A DNA stretch of 64,000 nucleotides from Gaertneriomyces semiglobifer (Eukaryota > Chytridiomycota > Chytridiomycetes > Spizellomycetales > Spizellomycetaceae). The notes beneath the pieces are model-generated. The model saw nothing but the letters and a program-made list of their open reading frames with translations, was not told the origin of the DNA and searched no databases. The stretch spans positions 1,054,001 to 1,118,000 of the forward strand of contig JAHLKF010000005.1 in NCBI GenBank assembly GCA_025558075.1. The letters run 5' to 3'. Shown one piece after another: positions 1 through 11,264 of the stretch. The position numbers and the translations under genes are program-made. Every line of letters starts with the position of its first letter. Position 1 is the first letter of the stretch.

Positions 1-1406
1 CATGTCAGACGATTCATTATACGGATGCATTGCATTGCAGCTCATGAAAGAGAATTCGCACGCACCTACGCTAACTGTTAAGGAAGTGGTTGGCTAATGT
101 ACGATCATAAAAGAGCGGATGGACCCAATCTTAAGAGAGGTGGGAAAGGCCTGCAATCCAGCTAATGATTGTGGTTCCTTCCATAGCTAGTACCCACGTG
201 CATACTGAACCGTTATGCAGTTGTCATGTCGAACATAGAGAAGCTGAAAAGGTACTACTTTCTGTCCAAATGGACCATAAATGTGTGCATCGAAAAAAGG
301 TGTGGAATCACCTAAAAGAGTCGCACATACATGGTGAACGTTCAATCCAAGCCTTTGAAGTTAACCAGCGTTCAAACTTGACATGCGGCTGCCAAGCTGT
401 CGCCATTGGCGCTAACATAGTTTGACATGCCAGATACCCTGGTATCCGCACCGAAAACACAATAACCAGGTGCGTATAGATCAACAGCCTCAATGGGGCA
501 TAATACTGTCCTGGCCGCTACGTTTTGATCGAAGCACAGCAGCGGCATTGATTCCGCAGAAGTATGCTTCGTTCATACTTTCCAGCGTACACTTTTCAAA
601 CGAAACGTTTGCAGCACAAAGTTACCAGTGGCATGCCGAATCGTAATCCCTTCAAATTCAGGAAAGGTCTCTCAGAGGCCTTGGAAGCCGTGCTGCCGAC
701 CTCTCAATTCTCCAAAAATTTAAAGATCTATATATATAATATATTCTAGTTCTCTCATATCCATGTTCAGTGCCAGGTGAGAGGAAGGCAGTTCCCATTT
801 CGCGTGTTCGGGCAACCTATGGCACTCTTTAATTAAAGCATGTGATAATGTGTGCAATCACATGAGTGGCACGTGACAATGCTGACTCCCAAGTTAATTA
901 ATAAGCGCCTTAATTAATATGGCGAAGGAAACTCCGCTACGCGTCGGCGTCGTGTCCTTTTCAGCGACTTTGCATTTGAGCGCAATGGCCGATGGGTTTT
1001 CGCGCATTGCGTTGCTTGCATGCACGCATTGCAGAACGAGAACTAGGTTATGAGGCATGGCAGGGACAGACAGAGAGCGAGAGCTAGAGAGGGAGAGGGA
1101 AGGGAAGGCGATCGAAATAACTTTGCTGCGCATAAATAATGAGAGCCCAGTACACTCTTTCTGACGCGTACTTAGTTTGCTGCGTACTGCGCAGATACAC
1201 TCATCATCTCCTTAAAGATGCAGCAAAGTAAGACCGTCCTTGGTTATAAAAAGGGCGGTCTGCTCTCTCTTGCCTTTTCACTCTCCTCCTTACCTATCCA
1301 TCCTCTTGCAGACCTTGCTTGGCTAGAATCCCATCCCGCAGCAAGAGTTCACCCTACATCAATAACACAGAAGAACACCTTTGCTTGGTAGACCATATCT
1401 CCAACA
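1..1406. other. Intergenic region upstream of the mucin-like secreted protein gene
   Basis: No convincing gene is seen; open frames here are short and lack domain features or splice structure. The last ~170 bases look like promoter and 5' leader of the gene starting at 1407: a TATA-like box at 1245-1252 followed by a pyrimidine-rich stretch. AT-rich Pac I-like blocks (ttaattaa) recur near 829 and 893-916. Confidence 0.6.
1245..1252 (+). promoter_or_regulatory. TATA-like box (tataaaaa)
   Basis: The eight bases TATAAAAA lie about 155 bases upstream of the ATG at 1407 and are followed by a CT-rich stretch typical of fungal transcription starts. The position fits a core promoter with a leader of roughly 120 bases. 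Assignment is from sequence alone. Confidence 0.5.
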
Positions 1407-4289
1407 ATGCCGGCATTGTGGAGTAGAGTTCTGCTCGCTCTCTTTCTCTGCGCGGGTTTGGCCGCGGACCAAGCCAACGCCATTCCATGGCTCCGATCCT
1501 ACCTTAAGAAACCCACGTCCGCCTCTTCCCAACGTCGTTTTCTAAACGATGCCCTCGACGACAGCGTCAAGATGGGCTGGGAATCTCAACTTCCTTACGA
1601 CTTTTACCACGCACAACAAGGTCACGCCTCTCACTGTCCTCCTACCACCCCTTGGCCCCGCGACAATCTCGTTGCCGTCTGGGAAGGCGACCTCTCCAAC
1701 CGCAACAATCTATGTGGACACTGCGTCCAAATCACCCACAACGATCGCATGGTCGTTGCTCGTATCGTGGACGTCGTTCCCAAACTTCAGCGCGGCTTGA
1801 GGTTGAGTCCTGAAACACGCGATGCTCTCCAGATCTCGGAAACCACTGACTCGACTCCCACCGCTGCCATCCTGCACTGGAAACGCATTCCCTGTCCCGT
1901 TATCGTCGATGACGCGGACGAAGAAGAGGATCCTACTCCGTTCGGTATCACGCTTCAGGACAGGCGAAAACGTGATCATCACCTGTCCGGCGGCAGCGAT
2001 AAACCCGTCCCCGACATTGAAGAAGTCGAAATCGACCCACCCGTTGAAGAGGACACCACCGACACCAACCCGACTCCCACCACACCCGCAGCCTATGAAC
2101 TCGAATACGCCGTGCTCCCCACCGATATCTCCATTGATGATATCATTCACAGTCTGCAAGTCGGTGATGCCCTGCCGTTTCTGGATGGTGATCGTCAACG
2201 ACCGCGTCGTGGGACTGCGACGACCCAAAAGGATGAAGCGTTGGTGAAGCGACAGGGACCGGTGACGACGGAGACTTTGAAGGTGTATGTCAGGGAAGCG
2301 GATCCGCCGTGTTTGCCGACGGGTGTGACTAGTAGTGTTGGACCGACGCCGACGCCTGGGGAGAGTACGTCGACTGAAGCGCCTGCTGAACCTACATCGA
2401 CTGAAGTACCTGTTGAACCTACTTCCACTGAGGTACCTGTTGAACCGACCACAACGGAGGAGCCTACCGAACCTACGTCGACTGAGGCGCCTTCTGAGCC
2501 GACCACTACGGAAGAGCCTGCTGAGCCAACATCTACCGAGGAGCCTACCGAACCCACATCGACTGAAGCGCCTCCTGAACCGACCACCACCGAAGAGCCT
2601 GCTGAACCGACCACTACCGAGGAGCCCGCTGAACCGACCACTACCGAGGAGCCTGCTGAGCCTACTTCTACCGAGGAGCCCACTTTGACAGAAGAGCCCA
2701 TAACGACCGAGGCACCTACTGCCTCCACTACCGAACCCGGCGAAGGCGTAACCACCACCGCCACCGGAACCATTCCTCCCCCACCCCTCAACCCCGGCGA
2801 AACCGTGACAGGCACCGTTCCCGACGTAACATTCCCCACCCGTCCTCCTCCCGCAACCATTGGCGTCACAAGCACTGAAATTGACATTGAACCCACCACA
2901 ACCGTCGAAGAACCGACCACCACCACCTTCGTCGAAGAACCCACTGTCACCACCACGGAGGAGATTGGAACGATTACTGCTACCGGCACGGTTCCGTTCC
3001 CTCCGCTTAACCCTGGAGAAACCCTGACGGGCACCGTTCCTGATGTGACTTTCCCTACCCGTCCACCTCCCGCCACAATCGAACCTACCACTACCACTGG
3101 CATTGAGGAAGAACCCACCACCACCACCATCGTTGAAGAACCGACCACCACCACGATCGTCGAAGAAACTACCACCACTACAACAGAAGGCGAGGAAACC
3201 ACAACCACAACGATCACAGGCACCGAACCACCCGTGAGCAGCACAACCCAAGAACCCGCGACCTTGGAGCCTGTCACGGATATTGTGATCACGAGCACGG
3301 CTGAAGCCACAACGACGACCGTGGAGGTGCCTCCTGGGTCTACGATTGGACCGCCGCCGTTGAATCCTGGTGAGACTGTGACGGGAACTGTGCCGGATGT
3401 GGTGTTCCCGACGAGGACGACGAGTGTGTCGCCTACTGTGTCGCCTACAGTTACGCCCACCAGTACGCCCACTGTGTCGCCTACCAGTACGCCGACTGGA
3501 ACGCCTACCAGTACTCCTACAGTGTCGCCTACCAGTACGCCGACTGTAACGCCTACTGGAACACCGCCTGGAGGTTCGACGGTTGCGCCTACTGGAACAC
3601 CGACTGTAACGCCTACTGGAACACCCACGGGAGGTTCGACGGTTGCGCCTACTGGTACGCCAACTGGAGCTTCCAGTGTGCCGCCTACTACCACACCTAC
3701 CTCTACACCTACTGCATCACCTACTGAATCACCTAGCGAGACGCCTTCCGGTTCGGCCACAGCTGGCCCGACAACTACCCCCGAACCCACCCTCCCGCCC
3801 ACATCCACCACTCCAACCGTCACCACCGCCACCACAACCACCACCTTCAACCCCACCCCCACCGACAGCTGCATTCCCGCCCTCCCTCAACCCGTTCCCG
3901 CCAAGAACGCCTGCAGCGCCACCATCGCCCGCACATTCACCACGGGCACCACCGTCGCCTACACCATAACCGTCACCGCCTCCGAAACCGCCCTCTACGG
4001 CTTCTGGGCCTCTGTCCGCATGTGTAGCGCCAGTCAATTCGTCAACGGCTTTGACGGCGCAACCATCATCGCCGGTTCCTACCGTCGTATCGGAGACCCC
4101 TTCTACGTCTTTGTTGGTGATCAGCGTGATTATGGTGAACCCATCCTTGCCGGAGAAACTCGCACGTTTGAGCTGTCGACACAGTTTGATCCTGCTGGTG
4201 TGCCGTTGGATATCACTCAGTTGGAGGCCAAAGTGACTGTGTGTTGCCCGAAATCGCCTGTGGATGGGTTCTCGCCGGATTGTTATTAA
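1407..4289 (+). CDS. Secreted double-psi beta-barrel (expansin/RlpA-like) protein with Thr/Pro-rich mucin-like region
   Basis: A 960-residue uninterrupted frame starts with a signal peptide (hydrophobic residues ~7-25 ending at Ala). Residues ~55-165 look like a double-psi beta-barrel, the fold of expansins and RlpA: paired cysteines in LCGHCVQI and the sequence VVARIVDVVP, which resembles the V.V.D.CP strand of that fold. Residues ~305-800 are low-complexity Thr/Pro/Glu, first built on an EPTSTEEP-like octamer and later on TPT[GS]TP units, and should be heavily O-glycosylated. Three copies of a LNPGETVTGTVPDV module begin near residues 461, 534 and 652. Residues ~800-960 form a Cys-containing, beta-rich C-terminal domain that I do not recognise. 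The likely role is at the cell wall or extracellular matrix, perhaps loosening or binding polysaccharide; no catalytic activity is claimed. The DPBB call is moderate; the secreted mucin-like nature is firm. Confidence 0.75.
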   Translation: MPALWSRVLLALFLCAGLAADQANAIPWLRSYLKKPTSASSQRRFLNDALDDSVKMGWESQLPYDFYHAQQGHASHCPPTTPWPRDNLVAVWEGDLSNRNNLCGHCVQITHNDRMVVARIVDVVPKLQRGLRLSPETRDALQISETTDSTPTAAILHWKRIPCPVIVDDADEEEDPTPFGITLQDRRKRDHHLSGGSDKPVPDIEEVEIDPPVEEDTTDTNPTPTTPAAYELEYAVLPTDISIDDIIHSLQVGDALPFLDGDRQRPRRGTATTQKDEALVKRQGPVTTETLKVYVREADPPCLPTGVTSSVGPTPTPGESTSTEAPAEPTSTEVPVEPTSTEVPVEPTTTEEPTEPTSTEAPSEPTTTEEPAEPTSTEEPTEPTSTEAPPEPTTTEEPAEPTTTEEPAEPTTTEEPAEPTSTEEPTLTEEPITTEAPTASTTEPGEGVTTTATGTIPPPPLNPGETVTGTVPDVTFPTRPPPATIGVTSTEIDIEPTTTVEEPTTTTFVEEPTVTTTEEIGTITATGTVPFPPLNPGETLTGTVPDVTFPTRPPPATIEPTTTTGIEEEPTTTTIVEEPTTTTIVEETTTTTTEGEETTTTTITGTEPPVSSTTQEPATLEPVTDIVITSTAEATTTTVEVPPGSTIGPPPLNPGETVTGTVPDVVFPTRTTSVSPTVSPTVTPTSTPTVSPTSTPTGTPTSTPTVSPTSTPTVTPTGTPPGGSTVAPTGTPTVTPTGTPTGGSTVAPTGTPTGASSVPPTTTPTSTPTASPTESPSETPSGSATAGPTTTPEPTLPPTSTTPTVTTATTTTTFNPTPTDSCIPALPQPVPAKNACSATIARTFTTGTTVAYTITVTASETALYGFWASVRMCSASQFVNGFDGATIIAGSYRRIGDPFYVFVGDQRDYGEPILAGETRTFELSTQFDPAGVPLDITQLEAKVTVCCPKSPVDGFSPDCY
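2340..3760 (+). repeat. In-frame coding minisatellite array (Thr/Pro/Glu repeats)
   Basis: Within the secreted protein gene, short direct repeats encode EPTSTEEP/EPTTTEEP units (about 2380-2700). Later come TPTVSPTSTP and TPTGGSTVAP units (about 3430-3700). The copies are imperfect but in phase, so length changes would keep the frame open. Repeats of this kind commonly vary in copy number between strains. Confidence 0.8.
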
Positions 4290-5588
4290 ACGAACCCTTT
4301 TACACACAACACCAACCACAATAACACGACCCGTCTTTAACCCTACAACAACTTCGCAACGAACGACGGCCAATTAACCATCCCACCCACCGATACCGGC
4401 CTTGTTCTAGCTACTTGTACTTTTGGAAAGAGACATGTCAATTATGTTGGTTGATCCAATATTTTTGACAATCTCTCTTTCGACCTTCTTCCAACCCCAC
4501 CCGCCACCGTCGCCTCACGCCCCCCGCTTTTTATTACCCGTTTGACACTATTGCTGCTTATGTAAATGAGATTGCGAGAACCTACAACAACCTTTGTGAT
4601 CCCTTTCCTTTGAGAAAAACTTGAAACGGCGTATCCTCCGTTGTGTGTGAGAAAACCAACAGACTTTGAACCTATTTGTTTGAGAAACTTATGTGCGTAT
4701 TGCGTGAGAAAGATGAAGTTCGAAAAGAGAGACCTTTGTATCTTAGTTGTGAGGAAGGACAGTGGGCGGCAGAGGAAAAACTGTACATTGCACTTTTATT
4801 TTCTAGTTTTTTTTTCGTTTTTTCTTTTGTAACTGGTATTAAAAAAGAGACCTTCTGGTTTTCCTTCTATTGTTTCTTTACCTCCATGATTTTTTGTGAC
4901 TTGGTTGTAAAGCATGGTATGATCATCAATACCCAAACAAAAGCTACATGGGGTGGACGGATTTAAAGGCGCAGTTCAACAAGAGAATGTTAATCAAGTG
5001 ATTGTGTGGAGAGGCCAGATCATGCCTCCTAACGGTGATGTCTCCCATGTCCTCGGTTCGTCATGAACCGAAGTTCGCCAAACATTCTTCTCAAAGGTAT
5101 GAATTTCCAGCAATTCGAAGAGTACGCCTTGAATGCGTTGCTTCAGTTTCCGATGTTTGAAATCGCTGGTGGGAAAATGCCAGTTCTTTTTTTTGCAAAG
5201 TTCGGAATTGACAGCTTCAGGTCATGTGACACCGTAAAGTCATGTGTACCGCTTACGTTATTACTCCGCTGAACGCGCGCGGTTTGCATAGGACCAAAAG
5301 TGTGGTGCAAATGGAGGGTTCTGGACGGGTATTGGTTCGATGAAAGAGAGGAAATTAAATTATGATGCTTGGTTCCGAGGGTTCCGTTGGCGGGATCAGG
5401 AAGATCCTTGGGGCGAAGAACCCAAAGGCAGTTGGTACCCAAGTAGCAGACAAAACCCCTGTTTCTCGATAAATAGAGATCCCCGCTACCTTTCCGACAG
5501 GTGAAGGGCACATAAACCGATCTATTTACTCCCAAAACTTCTTGTCGGTTCGAGATAGAGATCGGCGATTTTTTTTTGTCGTTTCACA
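4290..5588. other. Intergenic region, no gene seen
   Basis: About 1.3 kb between the mucin-like protein and the first CNG-like channel gene. It contains T-rich stretches (4797-4835, 5568-5580) and no open frame with recognisable features. The first ~200 bases are probably the 3' UTR of the upstream gene and the last ~200 the leader of the channel gene. Confidence 0.55.
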
Positions 5589-8271
5589 ATGGCGCCAACA
5601 AAAGGGAATACAGAAGCCACGCCCATACCCATTATAAGCGTTGTACCGTCCACCAAAGAAGAAACATCCAACACCGACAAGCCGGCGTTACCGAACAACG
5701 AATCTGCAGGTAATGGAGATAATGGTGACGTACAAGAAGAGACATCGTGGTGGCAGCGATTTCACAAGCTGTTGCCGGCGTCTATCTCGCCCAAAGATCC
5801 TCGCGTGAAATGGTTCAGTCGCGTCGGCGTCAGTGTCCACATCTACAATCTGTTCATCACCCCGGCAACGGTTGCATGGACGTGTGAACTCAACACAATC
5901 GCAAACTTTGTGTTGGGAACGTTGGGCGATCTGATTCTCGTTGCGTGGGTGTGTCTCGAGTGTCTGGTGGAAATTGAAGACGAGTTTGGACTGGTGGAGA
6001 AGGATACGAGAGTTATTGCGCGACAGTATTTGTGGAAGAACCGTGGGATGTATGATTTGCTATGTGTGCTGCCGGTTCCGGCGGTGCTGTGGATTGTGGC
6101 GGCCGCTCGTGGAGATCCGTGCCATTTGCTCGGGTACGTCGTTTTTTCCCCTGGCGTTCACCCTTACTTGAATGCTTTTCCCATCGCCGACAACGAGTTT
6201 CATATCATATACGTGGATAGTATGTCAAAATACTAAAACTCCTTTTGGATTTGTTGTTTAGGAAACCGGATCTCTGGCGTGTGTGGGCGATTCTCCGAAT
6301 CTTCCGCTTCGTACCCATGCGTCATCTCCTCCGTCGGTTCCTCGACATGGTTATCCCCGGTATTCCCGTGCCTATCTCGCGTCTCATCAAAAACCTCATT
6401 GCGGTCATGGTGTTCTCCCACGTCTCCGCCTGCGCCTTCTGGTTCCTCTCGTCCGTCACTGGTCTGCAACAAGCATGGATTCATCATCACGGGCTTGTCT
6501 GGGAAGGGTACACTGGAAATGGACCTTTCCCTATCGAATCGTTGGTGTCAGCTCGCACGGCTCCAGGTGGCGGCGGATGTGGGGGAGCCTATGCTGCGGC
6601 GGGCGTGAATGAGGCAAGCATGCCCGATAGGTATCTGACGAGCTTGTATTACGCCCAGAAAGCCTTGTTCTTCTCCGTCAGACAAGTAGAGATTGATGCC
6701 GAGATTGTGTACACTTTGGTGGAAACTTTGATTGCGGCTGTGGTGTATGGGTCGCTGTTTGGGAATTTGGCGAGTATCATTCGGTTCTTGGATTCGTCGG
6801 CTGCAGAGCATAAGGCTGGTACGTTTCTCGTTTTCTCCATCCACTTCTATGGACTTTCTTTTGGATTTCTGGGGACGGGAAAAGGGAAGGAGATGGGTAT
6901 ACTTGACTAACATGGTCTATGTCGCTTTCGCTATGTCTTTCTACCTCAATTAGCCGCCGCCCATAAATTTCGAACTCGCACGATCCGGGCTTATATGCAC
7001 GACAAAACCTTTCCCCCCGAACTCCAAGAACGCATTCTGGCCCACAACGACTTGGGCTTCATCCGCAACCTCGGGATGGACGAAGAAAACGTGTTCGCAG
7101 ATCTTCCCAAAACCCTCAAACAAGACGTCGCCGACCACTTGTACCTCAAACTCGTCTCGTCCTTGCCGTTGTTCCATGGCTGTGACCCCGCGTTCATTGC
7201 GAGCATTACTCGCGCCGTCAAACCGTTGACGCTATTGACGGGGTGGTATGTCTTTCGACAAGGGGATGAGGCTCAGGAAATGTATTTTATCCGCGATGGG
7301 AATGTGGATGTGTGTTCTGCAAATGGGGCCCAAGTGTTCGTGACCCTGAAGCCTGGGAATTTCTTTGGTATGCATCAACATTGCAAAAAGGAAGCAAATT
7401 TACGGAAATGACGAGCTAACCCACGAATGTTTTGTCATGCATCACCTTTGTGTTTTATCATCAAACAGGCGAAATCGCGTTACTGGAAAACTGTAAACGC
7501 ACGGCATCCGTACGAGCCGCAACGACACCTACCGACCTCTGCTACCTCTCGCGCACAGATTTCGAAGCCATTCTGGCGTCGTACCCGGGCGTAGCAGCCC
7601 AAATCCGTGCGGCCGTGGCCCAACGAAAAGAGAACGATCGACTGCGCGCCGAAGCCGAGGCTAAAGCAAATGCACTCGCAGCCGAAGCCGAGGCTCAGAA
7701 AGAACGTGAAAAGGTGTTGGCGAAAATGCGGCGAAATCGGATGTTGAAGAAAGGGTCGAGTGCAGTGCTTGCGAGTGTAGAAGAGGGGATGGGAACGAGT
7801 AAGCTGAGTGGAGACGGCCCGTCGACGAGTGTGTTTGGAAAGTGGAAGAAAAGCAGGTTGGTGTTTTCCTTCGAGCGCGTTTTGGAACTCTTTTTGAGTT
7901 TCCGGAACTCCCTTCTTGCACTGTTTCTCACTTAAGTTTTTTATTGCTCATTTGTTTTTGCCAGACAATCTTCTAGGGTACCTTCGATTGATGCGATCTC
8001 CAAAGTCCTCCAAAACTCGTCGCTCTCTATGATTTCCGCACCTTCCTTTGCCCGGATCAACGAACAAGTGGACCCGGACATGCTTCGCGATGACTCGGGT
8101 GGTCGACAATCGCAGTTTTTGCATCAGTCTCGGTCAAGGTCCAGTTTTCGCCATTCGGTGGGCGGGCTCAAAGCTAGCGGCTACATGCGAAAGGAGGACG
8201 AGGATAAGGACGTCGTTGGCAATGGAATGATTTTCGGGGCAGAGATCTCTGAGCGAAGCAACAAGCTATAA
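5589..8271 (+). CDS. Cyclic-nucleotide-gated-type ion channel with abnormal pore filter (CNG-like 1)
   Basis: Five exons: 5589-6133, 6262-6818, 6954-7367, 7469-7856, 7965-8271. They join in frame with GT-AG introns to give 736 residues. Order: disordered N-terminus, S1 to S4 (~75-230) with a weak Arg-containing S4, S5 starting IPVPISRLI, a pore region with a Gly/Ala-rich turret, S6 (VYGSLFGNLASII), C-linker, then a complete cyclic-nucleotide-binding domain and a charged Ala/Glu/Lys coiled-coil tail. The phosphate-binding cassette FGEIALLENCKRTASVRA is canonical and spans intron 3. Its Arg-Thr pair matches cGMP-gated channels. The filter is odd: where CNG channels have TTIGET, this protein reads FFSVRQ (6668-6685), with no GYG and an Arg in place. 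It could be a non-conducting or modulatory subunit. It pairs with the paralogue at 30369-33414, with which it shares an intron position after S6. The family call is firm; ion selectivity is unknown. Confidence 0.9.
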
Positions 8272-8537
8272 GCGACTGTGTGAATATATTTGGAGTTGCC
8301 ATCGAATGTATTAGAATATCTGTAGGCGACTTCAATCGACACCAATAATAACGCTTGTATTTTTCACAACAAGCTAGCACCCTGGTATATTGCTTGCCTT
8401 ATCTGTACATGTGTTGATTGCTATCAGGACTATCCTCCGATAATCGTGACCCACATAACCGCCCATGCTGAATCGTTCCATGTGGACAAATCCACAAACA
8501 CCAATCTATCTACAATATTCCACTCTTTAGGCTTTCA

Positions 8538-11220
8538 CTATGACCCATTGCCATTCAGCTTATCCAGCTTATCCTTCAACAAACTTTTCATGCTTCCCCA
8601 ACTCAGCAGACTCCCACTGCTGGAGCTACTCTCCTGGCTAACGCGGCTGCCCGTACTATTTCTCCGTCCAGTACTCCTTCTCCGTAATTCCTTTGGCCAA
8701 AACCCGCTCGACTCATCCTCACCCGCACCGTCCGCCTCCAACACTGGTGGATTGGAGACCATGTCCGGTGGGATGGCAATTCCCTTTGCCGAGAAATAAT
8801 CGTATCCAGAATTCAAAAGAGTGTGCGATAACAACGGGTCGGTATTCCGAATATCACAACGCAGCAGTTCAGAGCGGATAGCCCACATTTGAACGTCGGT
8901 ATACGTCGGTCGTGAGAGTATCCAGTGATACGCAAAATCCAACGCGGTCGTGGCGTCCGTGTACCGTAATGGGACCAACGCGGGCGGACAACGTCGTCTC
9001 CTAAACACCGCTCGACGCGATTTCATAAAGAGTTTGGTGGGAGAGCGGGGCGATGTGTTCCGAGCAAGCATGGCGGTGAAAGCAGCGATCGTGTAGCGGT
9101 GTGTTGCGAAATACGCGATTTCATTGTGGATCTGTCGCAGTCTGGATGTTGTGCCTGCGCTTTTACTCGTCGCCATGTAAGTGAGGTCGCTCTGATATAA
9201 TCCTATTATCGGAACGATGGGAACACCGGCTTCCAGACATTCCGAGAGCTTTTGTCGATACTTGGCGTAATTGTCCGTTGGGGAGACGTACTGGCGGAGT
9301 CTCTCCAAATCGTTCACTAACGTTTCTGGAACCAATGTCCAACTGCTCACAAGGTCCTTGACAAGGACATGGTCCAGCGCCATGACAATGCTCCTCAACG
9401 TCGCAAAGTTACGCAGTTCATAAAGGTGTTGAGAGATACGAATCCAATCGCCGATCACTACAGCGCGGTCGACAGGAGCCACGGGGTCTAGCACCGACGA
9501 CTGAACCATCGCAACCACATAATTAAAAAAGTCGACGATATCAGTGACGCATCGTTGAGCGGCGCCACGAACGTGATGCACCAACGCATCCGCATCGACT
9601 TCTAAGACGAGGTCTTGTTCAATAAAGGTAAACGACCACGCGAGTACCCAGGGTTTAAAGTTCTCCAACACGGTGGACGCGGAGAGGATCATTTTATAAG
9701 TGACCTGACGGAGATCTTCACGTCGGTCGGAGACGCTTGATCGGGGGAGTTCTTGGACGTTGTCATCGTCGCATGGAGCACGTCGGAGCTCGTGATAATA
9801 GGCATCGCGATGGTGCGCGTAAAGAAGATACAGAGGTGATTCGGGTATGTTGTGGGATTTCCATTGTAAACCGGATAAGCCAATGTGGATATCGTTGTGG
9901 TGTGGGATCAATGTAGGGACGCTGAGTGGGTGGAGTGACACGGGTGCTGAGTAGCCAGAGTGGATGTATTCGCCCAGAATTGATGATTCGGCGATTGATG
10001 CTGAATAACTACGGACTGTTCTCATTCGGTGAGATAAAATGTGTGTAATTATCTCGGGTGAACGCTTCTCCTACCTGTCTCATCCGTGTCGAACTCGATT
10101 AACTCTGCGTCATGCCCCATTTGACTGCTCGCCGCAGGTAGAGCCTCACCGTTGGCTTTTCCCTCTGCCCAAGTCGGCGTGCTTATCTCTCTTGGTCTCG
10201 GTAACCTTGACATCCTACGCACCATATCGGGCACGAAGTTCTTGAATTCCAAGAAGTCGTCGGCTTGCGTCTTTATTGGCAATGGCGGAATTGCTGGTAA
10301 TTGCTGTGAGGTCTTCGGGGGAGAAGCCGTACTGCTTCGAGGTGTCGGTATGAGCGGTGCAGGTAAGGACGTGGGGGATGAGAATGAAATTGGTTGTGTT
10401 GTACTCGTCGTCGGTGCCATAGAGGGTGGCAAAGACATGCGATGTCTTCGCGAGTGTTCGGACTGACTATTTCTCTCACTCAACATCATTGCAGGTGGCG
10501 ATGACGGTGGCTCACTCACACGAAATGCGTCCGTTAACGATGGACTGTACGAATCAAATGCAAGGGGGTTTCCTACTCGGCAACCCGGCGGGGGCTTTCC
10601 CAAACTCGCGCGCTGTCCTTCTGCCCCTTCCAGTGAAATCAATGGTGCTCTCTCCCCAACCGAACTGCGACCTTCGCCATTGAGAATCATCCCATCACTC
10701 GACCTCGTGCGTCTCGATTGTTGGTCCACTTTCCCACCATTCACACGACGTCGATCACTCTCCGCACTCTTTGTTCTCGCCTCGCATCTTTCATCCATCT
10801 CGGTCACTCCATCCAATCTTTGACCATTCGCTTGCATTCCACACTTGGACCCCCCATTCGTATTCAGAATGGGCGGTGCAGGCGGCGCGCTCCTCGTTCT
10901 CCGATGCGCCGTCGCCTTTTCTTTCGCTTCATAAGCTCTTTCCAAAACTTCCAGCGCCCTCTTAGCCCGCGCTATCAGCTCACGACCGTCATTCGTCGAT
11001 AACGCGAAACCGTCATCTGTAAACGTAGTTTTCTGAAGTTCGCCGAGGATGGACTGGAGGATATTGATTTGGGCTTGGTATATGTCCTAAAGAAAGAAAT
11101 AGGTCAGGCCCACATTTCCAACGTTCTCAACTTCTGAAACTCCGCTTCGTTCGAACTGACCATACCTTGGGAACCAATAACCCGGCCGTCTCCCCAATAC
11201 TTCTTAGAATATTAAACATG
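8538..11220 (-). CDS. Ras guanine-nucleotide exchange factor (CDC25-type RasGEF); 5' end unresolved
   Basis: Exons on the minus strand: 11220-11167, 11086-10075 and 10015-8538, joined by introns of 80 and 59 nt with good GT/AG sites and consistent phase. The C-terminal part (8538-~9700) is a RasGEF catalytic domain with the hallmark stretches ISQHLYELRNFATLRSIVMA and VPIIGLYQSDLTYM. This domain loads GTP on Ras-family GTPases at membranes. The middle is Ser/Pro-rich and disordered, with possible proline-rich docking sites. The N-terminal part is helical (DIYQAQINILQSILGELQK). Coding-like sequence continues upstream to about 11264, where a probable splice acceptor precedes it, so further 5' exons are expected between 11265 and 12400. 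The chosen ATG at 11220 is only the first in-frame Met of the exon. The gene is tail-to-tail with CNG-like 1 and divergent from the 7TM gene. Confidence 0.8.
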
Positions 11221-11264
11221 TTGTCCAACCACCATGTATCATGCGCCCGGCACGAATATCCAAG

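Noticed and set aside
2340..3760. CRISPR-like array
   Set aside because: The repeats are in-frame coding repeats in a eukaryotic secreted protein, with no constant repeat/unique spacer pattern and no cas genes.
1710..3874. Two long minus-strand open frames (513 and 559 codons) opposite the mucin-like gene
   Set aside because: They are mirror images of the Thr/Pro/Glu-coding repeats, giving Gly/Val- and Arg/Ser-rich low-complexity translations with no domains. The plus-strand frame has a signal peptide and structured ends.
6131..6261. Frameshift in CNG-like 1 after CHLLG
   Set aside because: A GTACGT donor at 6134 and a TTTAG acceptor at 6261 remove 128 bases and restore frame exactly, so this is an intron.
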